A stretch of 38,771 nt of DNA, from contig JAEEUW010000010.1 of the NCBI GenBank assembly GCA_016290665.1, positions 1 to 38,771 of the forward strand, written 5' to 3'. Positions 31,419 to 38,771 of this stretch are shown one piece after another (the first letter of the stretch is position 1; every line of letters begins with the position of its first letter). This stretch comes from Clostridiaceae bacterium. Its GTDB lineage: Bacteria; Bacillota; Clostridia; Oscillospirales; Acutalibacteraceae. The notes beneath the pieces were generated by a model. That model saw only the letters and a program-made list of their open reading frames with translations, had not been told where the DNA came from and searched no databases. The translations under genes were made by a program, and so were the position numbers.

Positions 31419-32885
31419 TCACTGATAGTTGATCGCGACCATGCCGAGCATGATGAGCGCCGACAACGCGAACTCCGCCAGAAACAGCTTCCACGACCAG
31501 CGCAGCCACTTGCCGTAGGAGACGCCGACGAGGCCGATGGCGATGATCATGATGCCGCTCGTGGGGTACAGCAGATTGGTGAAGCCGTCGGCCAGACAGA
31601 ACGTGGTGACCACGCTCTGGCGCGTGATGCCGACCAGGTCGCTCAGCGGCGCCACCAGCGGCATGATGAGGAAGGCCTTGGCCGTGCCGGAGCCGATGAA
31701 GAATTCCAGCAGCGCGATCACAAGGAACAGCAGCAAAATCGCCATAAACGGCGACAGGTTCTGCATCACGTTATAGACGTGGAACAGAATCGTGTGCATG
31801 ATTTTGCCTTCGTTGAGGATATAGGAGATCGCCAGCACGAATACGATCAGCGGGATCGCCGGGGCAATGGTCTTTGCGCCCTGCAAAAAGCTCTTGAAAA
31901 GCGCCTTGCCGCGCAGACCGGTGAAGTAGCCGGCCAGCAGCGCGCCGGTGGTGAACAGAATCGCCATGGCGGGCAGCGACAGCATGCCGCCGAGCGAAAA
32001 CACAAAGTCGAGCAGGATGAAGCACATGTCGAGCGCCATGCAGATGAGGAACGCCCGCATGCCCTTGCGCACCGTGTGGTTCGCCAGCACCGTGTCGATG
32101 TCGCTGATGCTGTATTTTTCGTGCAGCGCGCGGTCGCTTTCAAAAACGAGGGAGCGCTCGGGGTGCTTTTCGATCCGTCTTGCATAAAGGAACAGGAACA
32201 AAAACAGGATCGCGTAAACGCCGACAAAGACCAGAAGGCGCAGCCACAGGCCGGAGAACACCGGCAGACCGGCGAGCTTTTGCACCGTGACCACGTTGAA
32301 CGGGTTGAACGTGGCGGCGGTGAAGCCCCAGGCCACGGCGACCAGACTGATGCCCAGGCCGACCAGCGAATCCCAGCCGAGCGCCAGCGAAACCGCGACG
32401 GCGATGGGCACAAGGGTCAGCGATTCTTCCAGAATGCCCGCCGTGGACGAAAGCGCCATGCAGACGAACAGCACGATCGCCATGAGGAGATATTTGCGGT
32501 CCCGGAACCGGTGGATCAGCGAGGCCATGATGTATTGCAGCACGCCGACCTTGTCGAGGATCAGGAACGAACCGCCGATGAAGAAGATAATCAGGATGAT
32601 CGCGATGCCCGTGGTCGCCTGGCTGCTGGTGAAGCAGAGGATCGGCGACAGGACGATCTTCCAGATCGGCATTTTATAGGCCAGCTCCCGGTAGGTGCCG
32701 TTGACGATGGCCTCGTGGCCGTCGATCGAGGTGATCTCATATTCGCCGCGCTGCAGCACCTGCGTGAGCACGCCGACGAACACCAGAATGGCGACCAGCA
32801 CGAGCGTGATGGCCAGCATGGTCTTTTTGTTGAGGGACAAGCCGAGTTCTGCTTCGTTCTTTTGTGCGGTCTTGGTTTCGTCCAT
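31419..32885 (-). CDS. YfcC family membrane permease
   Basis: Polytopic inner-membrane transporter of 488 residues with about 12 hydrophobic segments. The family features are the IGGSFLILDKVG region, the STAGILEESLTLVPI loop, AATFNPFN and the late GSGTAKAFLIMPLVAPLSDLVGITRQSVVTTF region. YfcC proteins are grouped with dicarboxylate carriers, but several sit with arginine/ornithine genes. Here the gene lies 3 bases after an ornithine cyclodeaminase-like gene in one operon, which points to basic amino-acid or proline exchange (inference). The start at 32885 has AAAGGA within the preceding gene. Confidence 0.87.
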   Translation of the reverse strand: MDETKTAQKNEAELGLSLNKKTMLAITLVLVAILVFVGVLTQVLQRGEYEITSIDGHEAIVNGTYRELAYKMPIWKIVLSPILCFTSSQATTGIAIILIIFFIGGSFLILDKVGVLQYIMASLIHRFRDRKYLLMAIVLFVCMALSSTAGILEESLTLVPIAVAVSLALGWDSLVGLGISLVAVAWGFTAATFNPFNVVTVQKLAGLPVFSGLWLRLLVFVGVYAILFLFLFLYARRIEKHPERSLVFESDRALHEKYSISDIDTVLANHTVRKGMRAFLICMALDMCFILLDFVFSLGGMLSLPAMAILFTTGALLAGYFTGLRGKALFKSFLQGAKTIAPAIPLIVFVLAISYILNEGKIMHTILFHVYNVMQNLSPFMAILLLFLVIALLEFFIGSGTAKAFLIMPLVAPLSDLVGITRQSVVTTFCLADGFTNLLYPTSGIMIIAIGLVGVSYGKWLRWSWKLFLAEFALSALIMLGMVAINYQ

Positions 32886-32888
32886 TAC

Positions 32889-33965
32889 TCAAAGATTCCT
32901 TTCCAGATGTACCAGGAAGTCCTGGATATTCGTCACCAGCCCCTTGACCGAAAGCGAGCCGCGGTCGTGCAGCTTGTTGACGGCGAATTCCGAAATATCC
33001 ACCGAATAGATATAGACCGGGCGGATCACGCCGTTTGTTTCACAGTAGGACGGCGTCATGTTGCCCGTGGCGATCGTGTGCAGCTGCGTGGCGAGGCAGA
33101 TCACCGTGGTCGCCCTGCGCGTATGCGCGCGCATCGCGTTCTGCGCGTCATAGACGTTCGGGATCACCTCGGGCAGCGGCCCGTCGTCGCGGATGGAGCC
33201 GGCCAGCACGAACGGCAGATCCCGCTCGATCAGCGCGTGCATCACGCCGGTTTTCAGCTGATAGTCCTGCAACAACTGTTTGATCGAGCCGGCGCGGCGC
33301 ACCAGATTGATCGTGTGCAGGTGATGGTAATGGCCGTTTTCCACCAGCTTCTTGCTGTAGATATCCTGCCCGAGGCCCGTGTGGAACAGCGCCGCCTCCA
33401 GGTCGTGCGTCGCCAGCGCGTTGCCCGCGAACAGGCAGTGGCAGTAGCCGCGCTTGATCAGGTTCGCCATGGCGCTGCGGCTGTCGTTGTCGAACACGCA
33501 GGCGGGGCCGAGTACCCAGACGATATGGCCGTGGTCACGGTCGTGGCGCAGAATGTCGTAGAGCTGGTCGTATTCCCGCGAAAACGAGGTCTCGCGCGAC
33601 TGGCCGGTGCGAAACGCGAAGGCCGTGCTGCTCCCCTTTTCTTCGTCGGACGCGAAGCAGTCGGCGTGGACGAACACGCCCGTGGAGCCGTCGTCCCTGC
33701 GGCCGACCACCACGGCGTCGCCCTTTTGCACGCGGCGCGGCTCGGTGACGACCGGTTCGCCGTCTTTGATTACCACGGCGCAGTCCATACGGCTCTGGCG
33801 CAGCATCTTCCATTCGCCGCCGATCTTGAAATACTCGGGATAGATCGTGGTGGCATAGAACTGTTCGGGCAAAAAGCCGTCGCCCGCGGGCTCGGTCGCA
33901 ACGTCCGGCGCGGACAGAAACGGCTCGCGGTCAAAATCGGGGGGCAGAAAACGCGGGAACTGCAT
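32889..33965 (-). CDS. TIGR00300-type ornithine cyclodeaminase-like protein (LOR/SDH domain family)
   Basis: A 358-residue cytoplasmic protein of the family formerly annotated as LOR/SDH bifunctional enzyme domain. Characterised relatives (Methanococcus MMP1218; C-terminal part of cyanobacterial ArgZ/AgrE) convert ornithine to proline and ammonia with NAD. Family stretches seen: WVLGPACVFDNDSRSAMANLI, FAGNALATHDLEAAL, FVLAGSIRDDGPLPEV and the RRATTVICLATQLHTIATGNMTPS region near the C-terminus. The frame is open to 33986, but AAAGGAG with 9-base spacing sets the start at 33965. It is the first gene of an operon with the YfcC permease. Confidence 0.82.
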   Translation of the reverse strand: MQFPRFLPPDFDREPFLSAPDVATEPAGDGFLPEQFYATTIYPEYFKIGGEWKMLRQSRMDCAVVIKDGEPVVTEPRRVQKGDAVVVGRRDDGSTGVFVHADCFASDEEKGSSTAFAFRTGQSRETSFSREYDQLYDILRHDRDHGHIVWVLGPACVFDNDSRSAMANLIKRGYCHCLFAGNALATHDLEAALFHTGLGQDIYSKKLVENGHYHHLHTINLVRRAGSIKQLLQDYQLKTGVMHALIERDLPFVLAGSIRDDGPLPEVIPNVYDAQNAMRAHTRRATTVICLATQLHTIATGNMTPSYCETNGVIRPVYIYSVDISEFAVNKLHDRGSLSVKGLVTNIQDFLVHLERNL

Positions 33966-33999
33966 GAGAGGATGCTCCTTTACCATAGTACTACAGTGA

Positions 34000-34029
34000 A
34001 GTATAGCACAATCAAACGGCGGAATGCAA
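34000..34029 (-). promoter_or_regulatory. promoter of the cyclodeaminase-permease operon
   Basis: On the minus strand TTGCAT (34024-34029), 18-base spacer, TATACT (34000-34005). Confidence 0.65.
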
Positions 34030-34079
34030 GCCCCTGTCCCCCGCCGGATGCAATAATTTCAGAAAATGTCGATTATCTC

Positions 34080-34108
34080 TTGCCTTTTCGGCAAAAATTT
34101 GAGATAAT
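34080..34108 (+). promoter_or_regulatory. promoter of the gltX-glnS operon
   Basis: TTGCCT (34080-34085), 17-base spacer, GATAAT (34103-34108), about 50 bases before the gltX start. The leader is too short for a T-box. Confidence 0.7.
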
Positions 34109-34124
34109 AGATAGAACGTATCAT

Positions 34125-34141
34125 CGGAGAATTCTTCTCCG
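34125..34141 (+). promoter_or_regulatory. small hairpin in the gltX leader
   Basis: CGGAGAA (34125-34131) pairs with TTCTCCG (34135-34141), ending four bases before the ribosome site GGAAGG. It could modulate translation of gltX, or may be chance. Confidence 0.4.
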
Positions 34142-34157
34142 GTCGGAAGGTGATCAT

Positions 34158-35822
34158 TTGACAGAGTATCAACAGCTTGCGGCGCTGCTGTTCCCGGACG
34201 TGACCGAAACGGTGGACGATCTGGAACGCCGCTTCCCGCCGCGCGATCTGAAAGAGGGCGCCCGCGTCACGCGCTTTGCGCCCAGCCCCACGGGCTTTCT
34301 GCATATCGGGGGCCTGTTTTCCGCCCTCATTTCCAAGCTGAACGCAGCCACCACGGGCGGCGTGTTCCTGCTGCGGATTGAGGACACCGACAAAAAGCGC
34401 GAGATCACGGACGGCGTTTCCGAAATCATCAAGGGGCTTTCCGCGTTCGGCGTGGACATCGACGAAGGCGTCATCGGCTATGAAAAGGAAACCGGCGATT
34501 ACGGGCCCTATCAGCAAAGCCGCCGCGCCGGCATCTATCACGTGGTGGCCAAAAAGCTGGTGGAAGAGGGCCTCGCCTATCCGTGCTTCTGCACCGAAGA
34601 GGAGCTCGGCGCTATCCGCGAAAAGCAGGAGGCGCTGCAGCTTGACGCCAAGGGCTATTTCGGCGCATGGGCCGTCTATCGCGACACGCCGTTTGAAAAG
34701 CAGAAGGAGCTGCTGCAAAGCGGTCTGCCCTGGACGCTGCGTCTGCGTTCCCCCGGACAGCCGGACAGACGGATCGCCTTTGACGACCTGATCAAGGGCA
34801 AGATCGAAATGCCCGAGAACATCCAGGACGTGGTGCTGCTCAAGCGCGACGGCATTCCGACCTACCACTTCGCCCACGCAGTGGACGACCACTTCATGCG
34901 CACGACGCACGTGATCCGCGGCGACGAATGGATCTCCTCGGTGCCGCTGCACATCCAGCTGTTCAAGGTCTGCGGCTTCCGCGTGCCGAAATACGCGCAC
35001 ATCGCGCCGATCATGAAGGAAGAGAACGGCGGCAAGCGCAAGCTCTCTAAGCGCAAGGACCCCGAAGCGGCCGTGACCTACTATGCCGAGCAGGGCTACC
35101 CGAAGGAAAGCGTGCTCGAATATCTGCTGACGCTGGCGAACTCCAACTTTGAAGACTGGCGCCGCGCCAACCCCGACGCGCCCCAGAGCGCCTTTCCGTT
35201 CAACCTGAAAAAGATGAGCACCTCCGGCGCGCTGTTCGACCTTGACAAGCTCAACGACGTGAGCAAAAACGTGATTGCGGGCATGGACGCCGACACGGTA
35301 CTGCAAAAAGCGCTCTGCTGGGCCGAAGACTATGACCCGCAGCTGTATGACCTGCTGCGGCGGGACGAAGCAAAGAGCCGCGCGATCTTTTCCATCGACC
35401 GCGGCGGCAAAAAGCCGCGCAAGGACCTTGCCAAGTGGAACGAGGTGCGCGCGTTCGTTTCCTATTTCTTTGACGATCTGTTCCGGACGGATCTTTCCGA
35501 GCTGCCCGAAAACATCACGAACGACCTTGCCGCCGCCGTGCTGGAAGCGTATGAGACCGCCTACTGCGCCGCGGACGACAAGGAACAGTGGTTCGCGCGC
35601 ATCAAGGCGCTGTGCGAACCGCTCGGCTGCACGCCGAACGTGAAGGAATACAAACAGAACCCCGACGCCTACAGGGGCCACGTGGGCGACCTGTCCACGG
35701 TGATCCGCGTGGCGGCCACGGGCCGGCGCAACACGCCCGATCTGTATTCGATTCTGCAGATTCTCGGCGAAGACCGGGTACGCGCCCGGCTGCGCAGGGC
35801 GCGCAAAGCGCTGAACGGCTGA
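34158..35822 (+). CDS. gltX: glutamate--tRNA ligase
   Basis: Charges tRNA(Glu) with glutamate; class I synthetase of 554 residues. The HIGH motif is APSPTGFLHIGG (H49), the RIEDTD substrate motif follows, and KMSKS appears as KLSKR (295-299). The C-terminal anticodon-binding domain is present. The start is an unusual TTG at 34158, placed by GGAAGG seven bases upstream; no ATG or GTG in frame has a ribosome site, although the frame stays open far upstream by chance. The N-terminal 35 residues before the catalytic core are longer than in many GluRS. It is followed by glnS after 16 bases. Confidence 0.95.
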   Translation: MTEYQQLAALLFPDVTETVDDLERRFPPRDLKEGARVTRFAPSPTGFLHIGGLFSALISKLNAATTGGVFLLRIEDTDKKREITDGVSEIIKGLSAFGVDIDEGVIGYEKETGDYGPYQQSRRAGIYHVVAKKLVEEGLAYPCFCTEEELGAIREKQEALQLDAKGYFGAWAVYRDTPFEKQKELLQSGLPWTLRLRSPGQPDRRIAFDDLIKGKIEMPENIQDVVLLKRDGIPTYHFAHAVDDHFMRTTHVIRGDEWISSVPLHIQLFKVCGFRVPKYAHIAPIMKEENGGKRKLSKRKDPEAAVTYYAEQGYPKESVLEYLLTLANSNFEDWRRANPDAPQSAFPFNLKKMSTSGALFDLDKLNDVSKNVIAGMDADTVLQKALCWAEDYDPQLYDLLRRDEAKSRAIFSIDRGGKKPRKDLAKWNEVRAFVSYFFDDLFRTDLSELPENITNDLAAAVLEAYETAYCAADDKEQWFARIKALCEPLGCTPNVKEYKQNPDAYRGHVGDLSTVIRVAATGRRNTPDLYSILQILGEDRVRARLRRARKALNG

Positions 35823-35838
35823 AAGAAAGGATGATATG

Positions 35839-37488
35839 ATGGAAGAAACGACCTCCAACTTCATTCACGATTTTATTGACGAGGACCTTGCCGCCGGCGT
35901 CTATGACCGCGTGCAGACCCGGTTCCCGCCGGAGCCCAACGGCTATCTGCACATCGGCCACGCCAAGGCGATCCAGATCAACTTCACCACCGCCAAGAAA
36001 TACGGCGGCGTCTGCAACCTGCGGCTCGACGACACCAACCCCTCCAAGGAGGATATGGAGTATGTCGACGCGATCAAGGAAGACATCCGCTGGCTCGGCT
36101 TTCAGTGGAACGACGTCTATTACGCCTCGGGCTACTTCGACTTCATCCACCAATGCGCGATCCGGCTGATCGAGCTGGGCAAGGCCTATGTGGACGATTC
36201 CACGGCAGACGAGATCCGCGAAAGCCGCGGCACGCTGACCGAGCCAGGCAAAGAGAGCCCCTACCGCGGCCGCAGCGTGGAAGAAAACCTCGACCTGTTT
36301 TGCCGCATGACGGCCGGCGAGTTCCCAGACGGCGCCCGCGTGCTGCGCGCGAAGATCGACATGCAGTCGCCCAACATGAACATGCGCGACCCGGTCATCT
36401 ACCGCATCGCCCACATCGCCCACCACCAGACCGGCGACAAATGGTGCGTCTATCCGCTCTATGACTTCGCCCATCCGCTGTCGGACTACAAAGAGGGCGT
36501 GACCCATTCGCTGTGCTCGCTGGAATTCGAAAACCACCGCCCGCTCTACGACTGGTTTTTGCGCGCGCTCGACCTGCCGCAGCCCCCGCGCCAGATCGAA
36601 TTTGCCCGGCTGAACCTCAACTACTGCCTGACCAGCAAGCGCAAATGTCTGCAGCTGGTCAACGAGGGCATCGTGGACGGCTGGAACGATCCGCGCATGG
36701 CCACAATCTGCGGCATGCGCCGCCGCGGCTACCCCGCCGAGGCGATCCGCGACTTCATCGGCCGCGTGGGCGTTTCCAAGGCCTATTCCGTGGTGGACTT
36801 CGGCTTGCTCGAAGCCTGCGTGCGCGACAACCTGAACAAAAATGCGCCGCGCTGCATGGCCGTGCTCCGGCCGCTGCGGGTCGTCATCGACAACTACCCC
36901 GACGGCAAAACCGAAGAGATCGAGCTGCCCGTCAACCAGGACAAGCCGGAGATGGGCACGCGCAAAACCACGTTTTCCAAAGAGCTGTTCGTGGAACGGG
37001 AAGACTTCATGAAGGAACCGCCGAAGAAGTATTTCCGCCTCTTCCCCGGCAACGAAGTGCGGCTCCGCGGCGCCTACTTTGTCAAGTGCGTCGGCTTTGA
37101 CGAGGACGAAGACGGCGTTGTCACCTGCGTCCACTGCACCTATGACCCCGCCAGCCGCGGCGGCAATTCGCCCGACGGCCGCAAGGTCAAGGGGACGCTG
37201 CACTGGGTCAGCGCAGACGACTCCCTCCCCTTCACGGCAAAGCTCTATGACCGCCTGTTCAACGCGGAAAACCCGTCGGATGAATCGAAGGGCAGCTTCA
37301 AAGACAACCTGAACCCCGATTCGCTGATCGTGCTGGAGGGCTGCCGGCTCGAGGGCGGGCTGTCCGGGTTAAAACCGGGCGACACCTTCCAGTTCATGCG
37401 GCAGGGCTACTTCTGCGTCGACACGACGTCCACCCCGGAAAAAACGGTCTTCAACCGGACTGTGCAATTAAACTCCTCCTGGAAATAA
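35839..37488 (+). CDS. glnS: glutamine--tRNA ligase
   Basis: Charges tRNA(Gln) directly with glutamine; 549 residues. HIGH motif in PEPNGYLHIGHAKAI (H38); DDTNPSKED is the GlnRS-type substrate loop; the KMSKS loop reads LTSKRK (S266). Two beta-barrel anticodon domains fill the C-terminus, with the characteristic NVVVTCVHCTYDP-like and VKGTLHWVSADD segments (here GVVTCVHCTYDP). ATG 35836 is possible, but AAAGGA spacing favours 35839. Most Clostridia instead amidate Glu-tRNA(Gln) with GatCAB, so direct charging is notable. Co-transcribed with gltX. Confidence 0.96.
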   Translation: MEETTSNFIHDFIDEDLAAGVYDRVQTRFPPEPNGYLHIGHAKAIQINFTTAKKYGGVCNLRLDDTNPSKEDMEYVDAIKEDIRWLGFQWNDVYYASGYFDFIHQCAIRLIELGKAYVDDSTADEIRESRGTLTEPGKESPYRGRSVEENLDLFCRMTAGEFPDGARVLRAKIDMQSPNMNMRDPVIYRIAHIAHHQTGDKWCVYPLYDFAHPLSDYKEGVTHSLCSLEFENHRPLYDWFLRALDLPQPPRQIEFARLNLNYCLTSKRKCLQLVNEGIVDGWNDPRMATICGMRRRGYPAEAIRDFIGRVGVSKAYSVVDFGLLEACVRDNLNKNAPRCMAVLRPLRVVIDNYPDGKTEEIELPVNQDKPEMGTRKTTFSKELFVEREDFMKEPPKKYFRLFPGNEVRLRGAYFVKCVGFDEDEDGVVTCVHCTYDPASRGGNSPDGRKVKGTLHWVSADDSLPFTAKLYDRLFNAENPSDESKGSFKDNLNPDSLIVLEGCRLEGGLSGLKPGDTFQFMRQGYFCVDTTSTPEKTVFNRTVQLNSSWK

Positions 37489-37511
37489 CCAATACGAAAG
37501 GAAGCATTCTC

Positions 37512-38213
37512 ATGAAACTCGCATACCGTATCGTCACCCCGATTCTTGCGGTCGGCGCCGTGGTGCTCGGCTTCTTCCTCAAGCTGTTCACCTTTGTGGT
37601 CGGCTCCACCGACGACCAGATCAACAATCTGGTCAACGCCGTTTCCTCGCTGTTCAACGGCATCCACACGACCTATGAATACTCCGCGTTCGAGATCATC
37701 AAAATGGTCCTGGCCGGTCCCGTGAAGGAAGACGCCGAAAAGAGCTTTTCCGAAATCGCCGCACCGATCATGTCCGACATCATCGCGTTTGCCGTGCTGT
37801 TTTCGATTATGCTGCTGATCATGCTGGCTGTTGCCGTGCTCGCCGCGCTGGCAAACAGCAAGAAAAAGCGCATCGCCGTCATCTGCACCTGCGCGGGCGG
37901 CCTTGCCGTTTCGCTGGCCGCCATCGTCGTCAGCAACAGCGCGTTCGCCAAGATCATTGCCGGCGAGGTCAATCTGACCGAGCTGGTCAGCCTGGTCAGC
38001 GACAACGTGCTTGCCACGCTCGCCACGGCGATCGTTTCCGTGACCAGCGCCACGCTTTCGGCCGGCTTCTACGCCGTGTTCGGCTTCTTCATCCTGATTA
38101 TCATCTGGACGATCCTGTCGAATTTCGTCATCAAGAACCCGATTCAGAAAAGCAAGAGCTACAAGCGCAAGAACGTCAAGCGCACGGTGATCAAACCGGA
38201 AAAGAAAGCGTAA
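37512..38213 (+). CDS. hypothetical multi-pass membrane protein
   Basis: A 233-residue protein I cannot assign. Hydrophobic segments at about 9-31, 90-118, 122-140, and a long one near 180-210; the C-terminus is strongly basic (KSKSYKRKNVKRTVIKPEKKA). AAAGGA before 37512 supports the start. It follows glnS after 23 bases and is probably the last gene of that transcript. Nothing ties it functionally to tRNA charging. Confidence 0.75.
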   Translation: MKLAYRIVTPILAVGAVVLGFFLKLFTFVVGSTDDQINNLVNAVSSLFNGIHTTYEYSAFEIIKMVLAGPVKEDAEKSFSEIAAPIMSDIIAFAVLFSIMLLIMLAVAVLAALANSKKKRIAVICTCAGGLAVSLAAIVVSNSAFAKIIAGEVNLTELVSLVSDNVLATLATAIVSVTSATLSAGFYAVFGFFILIIIWTILSNFVIKNPIQKSKSYKRKNVKRTVIKPEKKA

Positions 38214-38226
38214 AACGCTTGAAACG

Positions 38227-38268
38227 AAGAACCGCCGATCCCTTTGGATCGGCGGTTCTTTGTTTTTT
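38227..38268 (+). terminator. terminator after the gltX-glnS-membrane protein transcript
   Basis: A 15-bp stem (38227-38241 with 38246-38260) with a CTTT loop is followed by TGTTTTTTT. It lies between convergent genes and can also serve ychF. Confidence 0.92.
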
Positions 38269-38272
38269 TAAA

Positions 38273-38771
38273 TCAAACGTTAAACAGGAAGTGGACAATA
38301 TCTCCGTCCTTCATCACATAGTCCTTGCCCTCCGACCGGACCAGGCCCTTGTCGCGCGCGGCGGCCAGGGATCCGCAGGCCATCAGGTTGTCGAACGTGA
38401 CGATTTCGGCGCGGATGAAGCCGCGCTCAAAGTCGGAATGGATCTTGCCGGCGGCCTGCGGCGCCTTGGTACCCTTTTTGATCGTCCAGGCACGCACCTC
38501 GGGCGTCCCCGCGGTGAGGTAGGAGATGAGACCCAGCAGATGATAGCTGCGCTGGATCAGCAAATCCAGGCCGCCCTGCTCCACGCCGAGGTCGGCGAGA
38601 AACATTTCGCGGTCCTCCTTGGAAAGCGAGGAAATCTCGGCCTCCAGCCCGGCGCAGATCGGCAGCACCTCGCTGCCCTCCGCTTCGGCGATGGCACAGA
38701 CGGCCTTATACTGCCCGTTGCTGTCGATGCCGGCTGTGAAGTCCTCTTCGCTCATGTTGCAGGCGTAGATG
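38273..38771 (-). CDS. ychF: redox-regulated ATPase/GTPase YchF, C-terminal part, truncated by window edge
   Basis: Only the last 165 or so residues are inside the window. They begin in the IYACNMSEEDF stretch after the G domain, pass through the helical region (LGVEQGGLDLLIQRSYHLLGLISYLTAG) and end in the TGS domain (EVRAWTIKKGTKAPQAAGKIHSDFERGFIRAEI... DGDIVHFLFNV). This matches the universal YchF/OLA1 family, an ATP-binding, ribosome-associated regulator of stress responses. The N-terminal Obg-like nucleotide domain lies beyond the right edge. Confidence 0.95.
   Translation of the reverse strand, partial: IYACNMSEEDFTAGIDSNGQYKAVCAIAEAEGSEVLPICAGLEAEISSLSKEDREMFLADLGVEQGGLDLLIQRSYHLLGLISYLTAGTPEVRAWTIKKGTKAPQAAGKIHSDFERGFIRAEIVTFDNLMACGSLAAARDKGLVRSEGKDYVMKDGDIVHFLFNV

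Noticed and set aside
31779-34157. N-terminal extension of gltX by nearly 800 codons
   Set aside because: It runs antisense through the permease and cyclodeaminase genes and their promoter; GluRS family length is met from 34158.
34109-34157. T-box or other tRNA-sensing leader before gltX
   Set aside because: The leader is only about 50 bases, with no conserved T-box sequence and no terminator/antiterminator pair.
1-38771. tRNA, rRNA, insertion sequences or integrase genes
   Set aside because: I saw none in the window. The island at 23126-26738 is called mobile from its direct repeats and composition, not from a transposase.

Overview
The window looks like chromosome from a GC-rich, strictly anaerobic, endospore-forming member of the Clostridia (Oscillospiraceae/Ruminococcaceae-like). 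The grounds are pyruvate:ferredoxin oxidoreductase (nifJ), a spoVAC-spoVAD-spoVAE spore operon, a gram-positive UvrX/YolD translesion pair, a TM287/288-type heterodimeric ABC exporter, AGGAGG ribosome sites and TTGACA-N17-TATAAT-type promoters. This placement is an inference; no rRNA is present.

Layout. 1-2.3 kb: the N-terminal two thirds of nifJ on the minus strand, running off the left edge. 2.4-10 kb: two secreted metallophosphoesterases, an acyltransferase/acyl-carrier-protein pair and a large secreted GH31 glycosidase with a PA14 domain. 10-13.4 kb: an orphan SOS-box promoter, then a 1055-residue cell-surface protein on the minus strand. 13.4-16.3 kb: REP-like hairpins and heptamer arrays, then a coupled operon of Y-family polymerase, YolD-like protein and a third metallophosphoesterase. 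16.4-19.9 kb (minus): alanyl-tRNA editing protein AlaX, a GDPD-fold protein lacking catalytic residues, and a DUF1015 protein. 20-22 kb: spoVAC, spoVAD, an extra 62-residue membrane ORF, and spoVAE. 22-23 kb: a short-chain dehydrogenase on the minus strand.

23.1-26.7 kb: a compact, visibly AT-rich three-gene island bounded by 52-bp direct repeats (50/52 identical). The repeats duplicate the last codons and terminator of the neighbouring ABC transporter gene. The island encodes an FRG-domain protein, an unrecognised 117-residue protein and a sacsin/HSP90-like ATPase with a C-terminal DUF3883-like nuclease-type domain. They are packed as one operon behind a near-consensus promoter. It resembles a defence cassette and is the best candidate for an undescribed system here.

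26.7-30.9 kb: a MarR-regulated heterodimeric ABC exporter operon. 31-34 kb: a small membrane protein, and a YfcC-type permease behind a TIGR00300-type ornithine cyclodeaminase-like enzyme. 34-38.2 kb: gltX and glnS in tandem, then an unknown membrane protein. 38.3 kb to the end: the C-terminal part of ychF.

Four unrelated 7-bp tandem-repeat families (TGTTCCC, CAGTCGA, ACTGCAA, ATTCTCC) sit in the intergenic spaces of the first 14 kb and are a second unexplained layer of organisation.
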